A DNA stretch of 61,136 bases from Planctomycetia bacterium (GTDB taxonomy: Bacteria; Planctomycetota; Planctomycetia; Pirellulales; Thermoguttaceae). Location of the stretch: NCBI GenBank assembly GCA_030527185.1, contig JAUNBF010000002.1:1-61136 (forward strand). The letters run 5' to 3'. Positions 38,801 through 47,655 of the stretch are shown piece by piece. Position 1 is the stretch's first letter, and every line of letters begins with the position of its first letter. Position numbers and translations under genes: made by a program. The notes beneath the pieces are model-generated. The model searched no databases and was not told the DNA's origin. It saw only the letters and a program-made list of their open reading frames with translations.

Positions 38801-38810
38801 GTAAGTTGCT

Positions 38811-39851
38811 CTAAAAACAGAGGGATAAACCACCCTGCCCCAGGTTGATCGCCTCATCCCGATTGAACATGATGATGTAGCCACCCCAGAGCCGCATGCG
38901 ACCTAATTTCAGCGTCACCGTCGGCGCAATCACCGCCCAGTCCCGCCCGGAATCCATCGCGGAAACCGTTTCGGAAGTGCCGAGAATACCGATTCCGCCC
39001 AGGTTTTCCTCGCTCAAAAACTCGTGATACCAGAAACTCATGCACTCCAGTTTCAGAAAACCATCCTGGAACTGAGAAACGTTTCTTGCCAGCCGAATTC
39101 CCAAAATGTTCCGAAACGATGCTGTTGTCAAGGGGGTAAATGCCAAAGGCGCGTTTCCGTTGTCATTCTGAAACGTGATTTGTCCAAAACGGTTGTAATA
39201 ATATTGCAGTCCCCAGAACGGCTGTATCAGTGTTTGTCCCACATAAAAATTCTTTCCCAACTCACCATACAAAAATGCCCGCCAGGCACAACTTTCGCCG
39301 GTATCGTTTCCGAAACAAAGCTGCGTGTACTCCACCCGCTCGTCCAGATGGCCGTAACCGGTCGCCGCCGTGCCGAGAAAATAAGTATTGTTCCAGAAAT
39401 CCTTCCGCATGTAGCCGCCCCAGAAAAATTGATTCATATTGATTTTCTGCGACTGGTGAAAATAACCATGGTCACGGGTATCTTCCATCTGCGTAACGTT
39501 GTAGGAGAAAAACAGCCCGGCCTGAAGGTCACTGCGAAACGTCCGCGTCATACCCAGCAGAAAACCACCTATCGAACGGTCGTACTGCATTGGTTCTCGC
39601 GTGGTCGTTTCCACCCCATCGAAATGATCGGCCACACCACGCGTACTCCCACCCGAACCATACCCCACAAACCAGGGTTGCCGAAAGGAGCATTGAAAAT
39701 CCCGATCCCGAACATTTTGCAGCAACATGATATTCTCCAGCGTAGCCGTCTGGACTCCTCCAAAACCGGAGGTCGGATAAAGGTACTGCCCCCAGACTGT
39801 CTGCGAATAAAACAAACTGCACCATAACACCCATTTCAAAATTCGTTTCAT
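38811..39851 (-). CDS. Outer-membrane beta-barrel protein (autotransporter-domain type, no passenger)
   Basis: A 346-residue protein. MKRILKWVLWCSLFYSQTVWGQ is a signal peptide, and GGGAG lies seven bases before its ATG, so the 32-codon extension is dropped. The mature chain consists of alternating hydrophobic and aromatic strands (GFLLGMTRTF, QAGLFFSYNVTQM, FFWGGYMRKDFW, YYYNRFGQITF). It ends in GGLSLCF with a terminal Phe, as expected for BAM-assembled barrels. The segment GIRLARNVSQF..SGRDWAVIAPTVTLKLGRMRLWGGY aligns by eye with the last strands of the autotransporter-like protein near 23.5 kb (GLRLAHDF..GRDWANIGVGLDF). It may therefore be a passenger-less relative. Function unknown. Confidence 0.75.
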   Translation of the reverse strand: MKRILKWVLWCSLFYSQTVWGQYLYPTSGFGGVQTATLENIMLLQNVRDRDFQCSFRQPWFVGYGSGGSTRGVADHFDGVETTTREPMQYDRSIGGFLLGMTRTFRSDLQAGLFFSYNVTQMEDTRDHGYFHQSQKINMNQFFWGGYMRKDFWNNTYFLGTAATGYGHLDERVEYTQLCFGNDTGESCAWRAFLYGELGKNFYVGQTLIQPFWGLQYYYNRFGQITFQNDNGNAPLAFTPLTTASFRNILGIRLARNVSQFQDGFLKLECMSFWYHEFLSEENLGGIGILGTSETVSAMDSGRDWAVIAPTVTLKLGRMRLWGGYIIMFNRDEAINLGQGGLSLCF

Positions 39852-40229
39852 GACAAAACTCCCGGATATTCGGATAATCTCGATTCTGCCGATTGTATCG
39901 TCTGGTTGAAATGGAGAAAATGAGCGTTTTTTAACGATCCTGAACATGATTCCAGACCTGAGAAGGCCGTGACAAAATTTGCACGTAGAAACTCTCCCAT
40001 GCTTAAAATAGCGAAGAAACGTCGAATTTTTTCATGGACAAAAAAGACACTCCTTTTTCGTTTTTATTTTTTGAAAAAAATTTTTGGGAGAAACGAGACC
40101 CAAGCCCCTACCGAAAAATAATTTCCCGGCTATAATGCTATCATGAAGAATATTGGGAGTTCTTTGGACAATGGGTTGTCGTTGTCGGGAATTCCTACCA
40201 GGTTTCTCTTTGCAGGAAGGAGTATCTTC
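39852..40229. other. Divergent intergenic region
   Basis: No gene is seen. A TATAAT at 40131-40136 lies upstream of the M42 peptidase but without a good -35. The fragment GACCCAAGCCCCTACC near 40.1 kb matches part of the palindromic repeat at 19.4 kb. Confidence 0.4.
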
Positions 40230-41300
40230 ATGGAGACTCAAGCACGTGAATTTTTGAATAAAATCCTGACCACCCCCAGTCCCTCCGGGTATGAACAGCC
40301 GGTACAGGAGATTGTGCGAGAATACGCGGGAACGTTTGCGGATTCGGTGGAAACGGATGTGTTGGGGAATGTGATTGCGGGACGGAATGGGAACGCTCCG
40401 TTTCGCGTCATGCTGGCCGGGCACTGCGACCAGATTGGTCTGTCGGTGCAGTATATCGACGCGGAAGGATTTATTTACGTTCTGCCGTTGGGAGGATGGG
40501 ATATTCAGAATCTGATCGGGCAACATGTCACGCTCTGGACAAAATCGGGACCGATACCGGGGGTCATTGGCCGCAAACCGATTCACCTTTTGAAGGATGA
40601 GGAGCGGAAACAGGTTCCGAAATTGAGTGATTTGTGGGTAGATATTGGTGAAAAATCGAAAGAGGCGGTGGAAAAATATGTCCGAATCGGCGACCCGATC
40701 ACCGTTCAAATGACCGTTTCCGATCTGAAAAACAACTGTATCGCGTCGAGTGCTACCGATGACAAAACGGGGGCGTGGGCGGTGATGGAGGCGCTGCGGC
40801 GAATTCGTCCCGAAAAGCTGAAATGTGCCGTTTTTGCCGTCTCCACCGTGCAGGAGGAACTCGGCCTGCGAGGGGCTACCGGGGCAGCTTACCATGTTCA
40901 CCCCCACGTCGGGATTGCGGTTGACGTGACGTTTGCCAGCGACTGTCCCACGATTGACAAAAAACAGACGGGGGAAGTCTGTGTGGGGAAAGGTGCCGTG
41001 ATTGAACGTGGCCCGAACATGAATCCGGCGGTGGTCGAGCGGCTTCTGGAAGTGGCCGGGCGGGAGAACATTCCTCACCAGCTTTCCGCCAGTGGTTCCC
41101 CTCCTGGGACGGATGCCCGTATCATCCAGATGACTCGCGGCGGCGTCGCTTCTGGGCTGGTCAGTATTCCGAATCGATACATGCACTCTCCGGTGGAAGT
41201 CGTTTCGCTGGACGATATGGACGCGGTGGCCGATTTGTTGGCTCGGTTCATCGAAGACCTTGATGAGTCGTTTTGCGTCATTCCTAAAAATTCGGAGTGA
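40230..41300 (+). CDS. M42 family metallo-aminopeptidase
   Basis: A 356-residue glutamyl/deblocking aminopeptidase of the M42 (endo-glucanase M-like) family. It is a cytosolic enzyme that forms large oligomers and trims peptides. The metal ligands and catalytic residues are visible: H in VMLAGHCDQIG, D in SATDDKTGAW, EE in STVQEELGLRGA, D in IAVDVTFA, and H in NRYMHSPVE. The substrate-pocket segments LPLGGWD and SGSPPGTDA are also conserved. GGAAGGA lies seven bases before this ATG; a longer reading with 29 more codons lacks homology and is rejected. No operon partner is obvious, though a reductase gene follows after 86 bases. Confidence 0.92.
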   Translation: METQAREFLNKILTTPSPSGYEQPVQEIVREYAGTFADSVETDVLGNVIAGRNGNAPFRVMLAGHCDQIGLSVQYIDAEGFIYVLPLGGWDIQNLIGQHVTLWTKSGPIPGVIGRKPIHLLKDEERKQVPKLSDLWVDIGEKSKEAVEKYVRIGDPITVQMTVSDLKNNCIASSATDDKTGAWAVMEALRRIRPEKLKCAVFAVSTVQEELGLRGATGAAYHVHPHVGIAVDVTFASDCPTIDKKQTGEVCVGKGAVIERGPNMNPAVVERLLEVAGRENIPHQLSASGSPPGTDARIIQMTRGGVASGLVSIPNRYMHSPVEVVSLDDMDAVADLLARFIEDLDESFCVIPKNSE

Positions 41301-41386
41301 GGTGAGAAGGTTCGGTAAAACTCGTCGCGTGGTCATTTTTTGTGGATGGTTGCGCGGCGAAGGACGTTTTTTATTTGGGAAGTATC

Positions 41387-42157
41387 ATGTCCATCCTCAT
41401 TCTCTCCGCCACGTCCGATATTGCTCAGGAAAACGCTCAACTTTTTCTCCAACGGAACGAACGTCTGATTTTGGCTGCCCGTAATCCGTCTCTTTTGCAA
41501 GCGTTGGCGGAAAAACTCCATGCCCCGGAGAAAATCGAGCTTCTGCCGTACGATGCCACGGTCGATTTGCGGGACAATGACGCGGCGGAAGACTTTTGGA
41601 GCCGATGTCAGGAAACGTCGCGGCAACGGTGGGGGGAACCGATTGAGGGGATTTATGTGGCTCAGGGATTTTTGCCTCATGCGGACACGCGGGGTTGGAA
41701 GACAGAGTTGTCGCCAACACTCTTCCTCAATTTCACGTCACTGGCCTTCTTTTTGGAGAGCGTGGCACGCTGGCAGGAAGCGAATCGGGAGTGTGCGACG
41801 CTCCGGTGGATTGCGGTCATTTCGTCGGTCGCTGCCGATCGCGGACGGCTTTCCAATTATCCCTACGGTGCGGCCAAAGCGGGGTTGGACACTTACCTTT
41901 CCGGCCTGCGGGCACGTCTTTTCCACGTCGGAGTCCATGTTTTAACCATCAAACCGGGACTGGTTCGCACGAAAATGATTCGCGGTCGCAAACAGGAATC
42001 CTCCTCCACGGTCGTCTCCGCGCAGCGTGTTGCCCGGCACATCGACCGTGCCATTCGTATGCGGCAAAACATCGTTTACACCCCCTGGGGCTGGCGGTGG
42101 TGGATGATGTTGGTGCGGTGGATTCCCGAATCCATTTTCAAGCGGCTTTCCTTTTGA
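41387..42157 (+). CDS. Short-chain dehydrogenase/reductase, DprE2-like
   Basis: A 256-residue SDR. The nucleotide-binding motif is SATSDIAQ instead of the classical TGxxxGIG, a form seen in DprE2-like decaprenylphosphoryl-pentofuranosidulose reductases. ISSVAADRGRLSNYPYGAAKAGLD supplies catalytic S146/S147, Y160 and K164, and also matches that subfamily. VLTIKPGLVRTKM follows. The C-terminus has a Trp-rich hydrophobic helix (TPWGWRWWMMLVRWIPESIF) that may attach it to the membrane, fitting a polyprenyl-linked substrate. No DprE1-like oxidase is nearby, so the arabinose pathway itself is not supported here. The start is the ATG behind GGGAAG. Confidence 0.78.
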   Translation: MSILILSATSDIAQENAQLFLQRNERLILAARNPSLLQALAEKLHAPEKIELLPYDATVDLRDNDAAEDFWSRCQETSRQRWGEPIEGIYVAQGFLPHADTRGWKTELSPTLFLNFTSLAFFLESVARWQEANRECATLRWIAVISSVAADRGRLSNYPYGAAKAGLDTYLSGLRARLFHVGVHVLTIKPGLVRTKMIRGRKQESSSTVVSAQRVARHIDRAIRMRQNIVYTPWGWRWWMMLVRWIPESIFKRLSF

Positions 42158-42235
42158 GAATTCCGTCCCTGTTTTTTCCAAAGGTAAAATAAAGTAAGAA
42201 TATCCGATATTTGCTCGATTTTGGAAGGAGTTTTT

Positions 42236-42895
42236 ATGTCGATCCAAATCAAAACCATCGTTTCCGTCCCTTTTGAAGAGAATTCGTTTCTGGTCTGGCA
42301 AAGTGGTCAATCAGAATGTGTGGTGATTGATCCTGGTCTTTCGCCGGAATTGATTCTGGATTTTCTGCTCCAGGAAAAACTCGTTCCCACAGCCATTTTC
42401 TGCACGCACGGCCATGCCGACCACATCGCTGGTATCGGTGCCATTCGGGAAGCCTACCCCGACGTTCCGATTTTTGTGGGAGAAAAGGATGCTCCCAAAC
42501 TGACCGATCCCCGCCAGAATCTTTCCACCGATTTTGGAATTCCGGTGACCGTTCCAGCTGCCGATGTTCTTTGGGAAGAGACGACGCCGCAAGTGCCGCA
42601 AAAAGTGACTTGCGCAGGAATGGAGTGGGAAATTTACAACACCCCCGGCCACAGCGCTGGTCATGTGGTTTATCTGCTGCGAGCCAAATCTCCCATGGTC
42701 GCTTTTGTGGGAGATTTGATTTTTTACCACAGTGTTGGACGAACCGATTTTTTTGACGGCAGTTTCGTACAATTGGAGCGAAGTATCCGGCAAGTCCTCT
42801 ACACCCTGCCGGACGATACGATTCTCTATCCCGGCCATGGCCCTTCCACCACGGTCGGCGTGGAACGCAAAACAAATCCATTCGTTTCGGAATAG
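42236..42895 (+). CDS. Metallo-beta-lactamase fold hydrolase (glyoxalase II-like, YcbL type)
   Basis: A 219-residue MBL-fold enzyme. THGHADH carries H58, H60, D62 and H63. NTPGHSAGH, FVGDLIF and YPGHGP supply the remaining metal ligands. HSVGRTDFFDGS is the box typical of short glyoxalase II-like proteins such as E. coli YcbL, which lack the C-terminal substrate domain of GloB. It probably hydrolyses a thioester such as S-lactoylglutathione or a related thiol ester, but the substrate is not certain. GGAAGGAG lies before this ATG and rules out the shorter upstream GTG reading. It is 78 bases downstream of the reductase gene on the same strand. Confidence 0.88.
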   Translation: MSIQIKTIVSVPFEENSFLVWQSGQSECVVIDPGLSPELILDFLLQEKLVPTAIFCTHGHADHIAGIGAIREAYPDVPIFVGEKDAPKLTDPRQNLSTDFGIPVTVPAADVLWEETTPQVPQKVTCAGMEWEIYNTPGHSAGHVVYLLRAKSPMVAFVGDLIFYHSVGRTDFFDGSFVQLERSIRQVLYTLPDDTILYPGHGPSTTVGVERKTNPFVSE

Positions 42896-43108
42896 CACTT
42901 TGTTAAACTCCTCAATATCCCAAGTCATACACGCCCCCCCTAAAAATACGGCATAAAAAACAATCATTATCAATTGGCAACTTCTAAAAACCCAATTCCT
43001 GTCCCAAACGGTGATTTATTGTTTCCAGACTACGTTGACATAAGCCTTGCCGGAAAGCCAAAATCCCTCGTTTGGGACTTACGGAAGCGGTTTTTATAAG
43101 GTACCAAT

Positions 43109-43134
43109 CAATTATCAATTATCAATTATCAATT
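43109..43134. repeat. Tandem repeat (CAATTAT)3.7
   Basis: Three perfect 7-bp units plus a partial one. Related AT units (ATTGATA, ATTAATC) recur near 60.2 kb and at the very end of the window. Confidence 0.75.
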
Positions 43135-43200
43135 TAAAAGGGCAACCGTGCCCTTTCCCCAAATTATCCACGATCCACGGAACAAACCCCTCCCCCCTAC

Positions 43201-43229
43201 TTGTGATGTGGTGTAAAAAATTTTATACT
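43201..43229 (+). promoter_or_regulatory. Promoter of the cytoplasmic TPR gene
   Basis: TTGTGA (43201-43206) and TATACT (43224-43229) are separated by 17 bases, about 95 bases before the start codon. Confidence 0.65.
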
Positions 43230-43324
43230 GTAAGGTGTTTGGAAAGGATGTCCAGGTTGTCTCCTTTCCAACCGAATACGTTCCCTTTTTGAGAAGGAAT
43301 CATCAACCCTATTCAGGAAAGAAC

Positions 43325-44578
43325 ATGGCAGCGAACGACAATTTTTCACGGCTCCATCCTTCGGAATTGCCCGCGAGCGACCCGGCAGCCACGATGTTGG
43401 TGGAAGGTATCCAGTTGGCGCAAACCGACCAGTTGGAAGAAGCGCTGACCCGTTTTGAACAGGCCACCTTGCTGGTTCCGCAATCGTTTCACGCATGGTA
43501 CCTTCGCGGAACGATTGAACTGACACTGGATCATCTCGATGCTGCCGAACTCTCCTTTCAGGAAGCGTTGAAACGGGAATCCCGGAATACGGAAGTTCGC
43601 TATCTGCTGGCGCACACCCATTTTTTGCAGGATTACGTGGAAGAGGCGGCGGGGGAATTGCAGGATATTCTGGCGGAAACGCCTGATTTTCTAGACGCTT
43701 ATTACGACTGCGGCGTTGCTCTGCAAATCATGGGTCGGTACGAGGATGCCATCGCCACCTTTCTTCGACGGCTGGAATTTTCGGCTGATTTTGACACGTC
43801 GCTGATGTGTGCCATGACGTATGAGTTGGTGCATGATTATGAACATGCGCTGGAACATTACCATGCCGCGTTGCAGTTGGATCCCCAAAATGTCATGGTG
43901 ATCGAAAACCATGGAGCCACCTGTCTGGAACTGGGTCGCTATGAGGAAGCGTTGGCCGATTTTCAACATGCGCTGGAACTCGATCCCGGCAGTCCCGATG
44001 CGTTGTATGGCCGTGGAAGGACGTATTTCTGTATGGAAAAAACGGATGAGGCACTGGAAGACCTTTCCGTGGTGGTGCGTCTGGACCCGGAAAATGCGCT
44101 GGCGTGGAGCATGTTGGGACAGGTGAAACTCTATCTGGGCCAGGACGCGGCAGCGTTGGAATGTTTCGATAAGGCTCTTGCCATGGAGCCGGACATCCTG
44201 ATTTATGATTTTCGCGCTCAGGCAAAAATCGCGTTGGGGGACGTTCCCGGAGCGTTGGAAGAGTTGCGGGAAGGGCTGGAACAGGAGCCGGATAACGAAG
44301 AATTGGTGGAATTTTACGGCACGACGCTCATGGAAGCGCTTCAGTATGAAGAGGCCGTGGAGGTATTCGGCCATTTGATTGAGCTGCTCCCGACGGAAAT
44401 TACGCCTTATCTACGGCGGGGAGAAGCGTGGTACCAACTGGGCAACAGTACGGCTGCGCTGGCGGACTTTCGCCAGGGACTGGAAAAGGCACAAAAATAC
44501 CAGCCGGAATATGTGGAAAAGTGCCGTCAAATTGTGGAGAAGCTCTCTTCAGGCGAACTCCTTTCGGAAGAGGAATAA
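43325..44578 (+). CDS. Tetratricopeptide-repeat protein, cytoplasmic
   Basis: A 417-residue protein built almost entirely of TPR units, about ten. Examples are AWYLRGTIELTLDHLDAAE, AYYDCGVALQIMGRYEDAI, VIENHGATCLELGRYEEAL, ALYGRGRTYFCMEKTDEAL and AWSMLGQVKLYLGQDAAAL. There is no signal peptide, so it is probably a cytosolic scaffold. AGGAAAG precedes the chosen ATG. The upstream 30 codons of open frame overlap the promoter and are not used. The C-terminus is acidic (SSGELLSEEE). A sigma factor gene lies 290 bases downstream on the same strand. The binding partner cannot be predicted from repeats. Confidence 0.85.
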   Translation: MAANDNFSRLHPSELPASDPAATMLVEGIQLAQTDQLEEALTRFEQATLLVPQSFHAWYLRGTIELTLDHLDAAELSFQEALKRESRNTEVRYLLAHTHFLQDYVEEAAGELQDILAETPDFLDAYYDCGVALQIMGRYEDAIATFLRRLEFSADFDTSLMCAMTYELVHDYEHALEHYHAALQLDPQNVMVIENHGATCLELGRYEEALADFQHALELDPGSPDALYGRGRTYFCMEKTDEALEDLSVVVRLDPENALAWSMLGQVKLYLGQDAAALECFDKALAMEPDILIYDFRAQAKIALGDVPGALEELREGLEQEPDNEELVEFYGTTLMEALQYEEAVEVFGHLIELLPTEITPYLRRGEAWYQLGNSTAALADFRQGLEKAQKYQPEYVEKCRQIVEKLSSGELLSEEE

Positions 44579-44867
44579 GCGAATCTTTTTCTTGCAAGAT
44601 TTTACGTTGGTTCTGGTTTTTACGGAACTCTTTGGGGAAGAGTCTGTCTTTCTGCAAGGAATTTCATCTTTGCCCGCCGTGAAACGGTACGATTGTTGAA
44701 ATAAGTAAAACCGGCTTTTTCGACAGGACTGTTTCAATCCTTTTATTCCGATATTTTCCAGAAAATTTCCAAAAAGTTGAAGGATATCCGATAACGAAAA
44801 AGGGGAAACGTGTCTCCATGCCAAAAGACAGGAAAATCTTGTTTTTTCCAGGGAAAGGTAGGTATTC

Positions 44868-45701
44868 ATGAAATCAAAAAGGCGTGAAAAGCGTGAGCGA
44901 ATGGCTCTGATGGGTAGTGGTCTGGACATTTATCTTAAAGAAATCAATAATATCCCCCTCTTGACTGCGGAAGAGGAAACGGAATTGGCCCAACGTATTG
45001 CTCTTGACGATAAGGAAGCGTTGAACATTCTGGTACAGTCGAATCTGCGTCTGGTTGTCAATATCGCGCGGGAATATCTCGGCAAAGGACTCCAACTCTC
45101 CGACTTGATCGAGGAAGGCAATATGGGTCTGATTCGAGCCGCACAAGGTTTCAGTGTCGATCCCGGCACTCGATTTTCGACCTACGCCAGCTACTGGATT
45201 CGACAGGCCATCCGCCGGGCTCTCATCAATTCGTCGAAAATGATTCGGCTCCCCGCTTACATGGTGGAAATCATCGGACGCTGGTATCGAACTGCGGACC
45301 GATTGGAAGAGGATTTGAGTCGCCAACCGTTGTCGGAAGAAATTGGACGTCGGATGGGTCTTCCCCCGGCACAGTTGCCCGCCATTCTTCAGGCCTTGGG
45401 GCTTCATACACTGGTTCCACCGTCGGAAAATCCTGATGGGGGTTGGGAAGGAGTGGTGATCGATGATCGTGAGCGGACTCCCGACGAAGCGTATCTCAAA
45501 AAAGATACGTTGGCTATCATTCAGGAAGAGTTGCAAAAACTCCCCCCCAAAGAAGCAATGGTTCTGATTTTGCGATTTGGCCTGGAAGGTCACGAAGAAC
45601 ATACGCTGCGGGAAGTGGGGGAAAAACTCAATCTGACGCGGGAACGAGTCCGCCAGATTTCTCAGAAAGCCCTTCATAAAATTGGAGCGAAATTGCAGTA
45701 A
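44868..45701 (+). CDS. RNA polymerase sigma factor, sigma-70 family (RpoD/SigB-like group 2)
   Basis: At 277 residues it lacks region 1.1 and the long non-conserved insert of a housekeeping RpoD. It has region 1.2 (GLDIYLKEINNIPLLTAEEETELAQRI) and region 2 (NLRLVVNIAREYLGKGLQLSDLIEEGNMGLIRAAQGFSVDPGTRFSTYASYWIRQAIRRAL, which melts and reads the -10 element). Region 3 (RLPAYMVEI) and region 4 (LPPKEAMVLILRFGL..HTLREVGEKLNLTRERVRQISQKAL, which reads the -35) follow. This is a group 2 factor, probably for stress or growth-phase genes. Planctomycetes carry several such sigmas. AGGTAGG precedes the ATG. fabZ begins two bases after the stop, so they share a transcript. Confidence 0.92.
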   Translation: MKSKRREKRERMALMGSGLDIYLKEINNIPLLTAEEETELAQRIALDDKEALNILVQSNLRLVVNIAREYLGKGLQLSDLIEEGNMGLIRAAQGFSVDPGTRFSTYASYWIRQAIRRALINSSKMIRLPAYMVEIIGRWYRTADRLEEDLSRQPLSEEIGRRMGLPPAQLPAILQALGLHTLVPPSENPDGGWEGVVIDDRERTPDEAYLKKDTLAIIQEELQKLPPKEAMVLILRFGLEGHEEHTLREVGEKLNLTRERVRQISQKALHKIGAKLQ

Positions 45702-45703
45702 CC

Positions 45704-46144
45704 ATGCCTACGGAAGAGATTTACGCCGCCATTCCCCATCGGGAGCCGTTTTTGTTTGTGGATCGGATTGTGGAACGGACGCCTCGTCGGATTGTGTGCG
45801 AAAAGACGTTCCACCCAACGGAAGATTTTTTCCGAGGGCATTATCCCGATTTTCCGTTGGTTCCCGGCGTTTTGCTTTGCGAAGCTGCGATGCAGGCAGG
45901 GGCGATTTTGCTCCGCCATTCCCTTCCGACAGGCGATTCTTTCCAGAATAAAATGCCTGTTGTGGCCAAGATGAACGATATTCGTTTTCGGCAAAGTGTC
46001 CGTCCCGGCGAGACGATTCGGATTACCGTCGAACATTTGGACTCGGTTTCCAACGCCCATACCATGGCCGCGACGGTCACGGTTTGTGGGAAACTTTCCG
46101 TCAAATTGACGTTTGTCGTGATGTTGGTCGAAAAAAATGGTTAA
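45704..46144 (+). CDS. fabZ: 3-hydroxyacyl-ACP dehydratase, FabZ type
   Basis: A 146-residue hot-dog-fold protein. FFRGHYPDFPLVPGVLLCEAAMQAGA carries the catalytic His46 and Glu60 of FabZ, with IPHREPFLFVDRIVE at the N-terminus. The enzyme dehydrates 3-hydroxyacyl-ACP in fatty acid elongation, supplying phospholipid and lipid A acyl chains. It departs slightly from the textbook GHFPxxPVMPGVL consensus and could act on a specialised acyl-ACP pool, as planctomycetes often have several FabZ-like paralogues. It starts two bases after the sigma factor stop. Its 3' end overlaps the convergent murE 3' end by four bases, leaving no room for an intergenic terminator. Confidence 0.88.
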   Translation: MPTEEIYAAIPHREPFLFVDRIVERTPRRIVCEKTFHPTEDFFRGHYPDFPLVPGVLLCEAAMQAGAILLRHSLPTGDSFQNKMPVVAKMNDIRFRQSVRPGETIRITVEHLDSVSNAHTMAATVTVCGKLSVKLTFVVMLVEKNG

Positions 46145-47655
46145 TGGCGAAAGTCCATGGAGTGAACATTCTGGTAAAGCCAGCGACGAATCATTTCCCG
46201 ATCGTCGTGCCGCAACGATTCCCGTCCGACAAGTTGGAATTTTTCGTGTCCTTTTCCCGCCACCAAAACGCAGTCCCCCGGCCTGGCCTGTCCCAGTGCG
46301 TAGGGAATGGCGTCGGTGCGCTGGTGATAAATGGTCACATTCGCCGGAGGTCTCATTCCCGAAAGAATGTCTTGAATGATTTTATCGGGCGATTCCGTGG
46401 CGGGATTGCTGTCGGTGAGGATGATTTCGTCGGCGTACTGTTGAGCGACCGCTCCCATTTGAGGACGTTTCTCAAAATCACGATTTCCTGCCGCCCCCAA
46501 AACACAGAAAATCTTCCCATCGACCACTTCTCGTAGCGATTGCAGCGTGATTTTCAACTCCTCCGCCGTGTGAGCGCGATCGACCAACACGGTGAAAGGC
46601 TGACCGCACTCGATCCGTTCCATCCGTCCCGGCATGCTTTCGACCGACTCAATCCCCTGAACGACGGTTTCCAGAGGAATTCCCATCCGCAGTCCCGTTG
46701 CCACTGCCGCCAGACAATCGTAGGCAAAATGGTTTCCGATAATCGGCGTCCGCAGAGGGAGCGTTTCGCCACCAGCCGTCACCAGCATCGTCTGTTCACT
46801 GGTCGTCTGCTCCAACAGAATCCCGGAAATTTCCGCCGGCTCCTGAATCCCGTACGTCAACACCGGTATATCGAGCCAACGGGTAATTTCCGCCAAAATC
46901 TTGTCGTCGGCATTGAGAATCGTGACTCCCTCTTCCGCCAGGTGTTCCAGAATCCGCATTTTCGCTTTTCGGTAATTCTCCACGGAACCGTGAAAACCGA
47001 GATGTTCCTGCCGAATGTTCGTCATGCAGACGGTCTGAAACGCCAGTCCCTCCAACCGATATTGAGCCAAAGCCTGGCTGGAAACTTCCACCACCGCGTG
47101 CGTGCAGTCATTTTGCTCCATCCGCGACAGCCAACTACTGACCCGTTTGGGCGGAAGGTTGGCAATCGAATGCGGCGAAGCATCCAGCCCATCAAAACAT
47201 CCCAGGGAGCCGATAATTCCCACGTTGTACCCGGCCGCCCCCAACACACTGGCAATGAGGCAGGAAGTCATCGTTTTTCCGCTGGTTCCGGTAATCCCTG
47301 TCAATGCAAGCCGTTTTCCTGGAAATCGGTAGAGTGCCTGACACAACAGTGCGTAGGCCTGACGCGTATTTTCCACCACCCACATCGGAACGAGCCGTCC
47401 CTGTGAATCGATGCGAAAGGGGTTGTCCGTCATCTCTTCCGTCATCAAGGCTCCGGCACCTCGCGCAATCGCCTCGTCCAAAAGCGCATGACCATCCACC
47501 TTGCCACGTACTGCCACAAAAAGGTCTCCCGGCCTGACTCGCTGCACATCTGTCGTGCAATTCAGCAGTGTATAGTCTTCCGCTCCGAAAATTTCCGCCT
47601 TGGGAAAAAGTTTGCGAAGACTCACCGGCGATATACCCTGATAGCAGGACTGCAT
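46141..47655 (-). CDS. murE: MurE-like UDP-MurNAc-tripeptide synthetase, divergent at key motifs
   Basis: A 504-residue Mur ligase with the MurE order: TTDVQRVRPGDLFVAVRG (UDP-sugar domain), GITGTSGKTMT (P-loop 123-128), EVSSQALAQ, NIRQEHLGFHGSVENYRKAK (K232 in the position of the carbamylated lysine), VDRAHTAEEL, GAAGNRDFEKRPQMG and LTDSNPATESP. Several canonical residues differ. EVSSH is EVSSQ, (R)DHLD is QEHLG and DYAHTP is DRAHTA. The DNPR motif that binds meso-DAP reads SNPA. Family membership is clear, but amino-acid specificity may not be meso-DAP, or this is a paralogue. dapF in the window shows that DAP is made. It is convergent with fabZ. Confidence 0.85.
   Translation of the reverse strand: MQSCYQGISPVSLRKLFPKAEIFGAEDYTLLNCTTDVQRVRPGDLFVAVRGKVDGHALLDEAIARGAGALMTEEMTDNPFRIDSQGRLVPMWVVENTRQAYALLCQALYRFPGKRLALTGITGTSGKTMTSCLIASVLGAAGYNVGIIGSLGCFDGLDASPHSIANLPPKRVSSWLSRMEQNDCTHAVVEVSSQALAQYRLEGLAFQTVCMTNIRQEHLGFHGSVENYRKAKMRILEHLAEEGVTILNADDKILAEITRWLDIPVLTYGIQEPAEISGILLEQTTSEQTMLVTAGGETLPLRTPIIGNHFAYDCLAAVATGLRMGIPLETVVQGIESVESMPGRMERIECGQPFTVLVDRAHTAEELKITLQSLREVVDGKIFCVLGAAGNRDFEKRPQMGAVAQQYADEIILTDSNPATESPDKIIQDILSGMRPPANVTIYHQRTDAIPYALGQARPGDCVLVAGKGHEKFQLVGRESLRHDDREMIRRWLYQNVHSMDFRH

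Larger units (their letters stand above)
42896..43324. other. Intergenic region with an AT tandem repeat and the TPR-gene promoter
   Basis: No gene is seen. CAATTAT is repeated 3.7 times at 43109-43134. A C-rich patch (ACCCCTCCCCCCT) near 43.19 kb resembles the palindromic-repeat debris seen elsewhere. The promoter of the TPR gene lies at the end. Confidence 0.5.
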
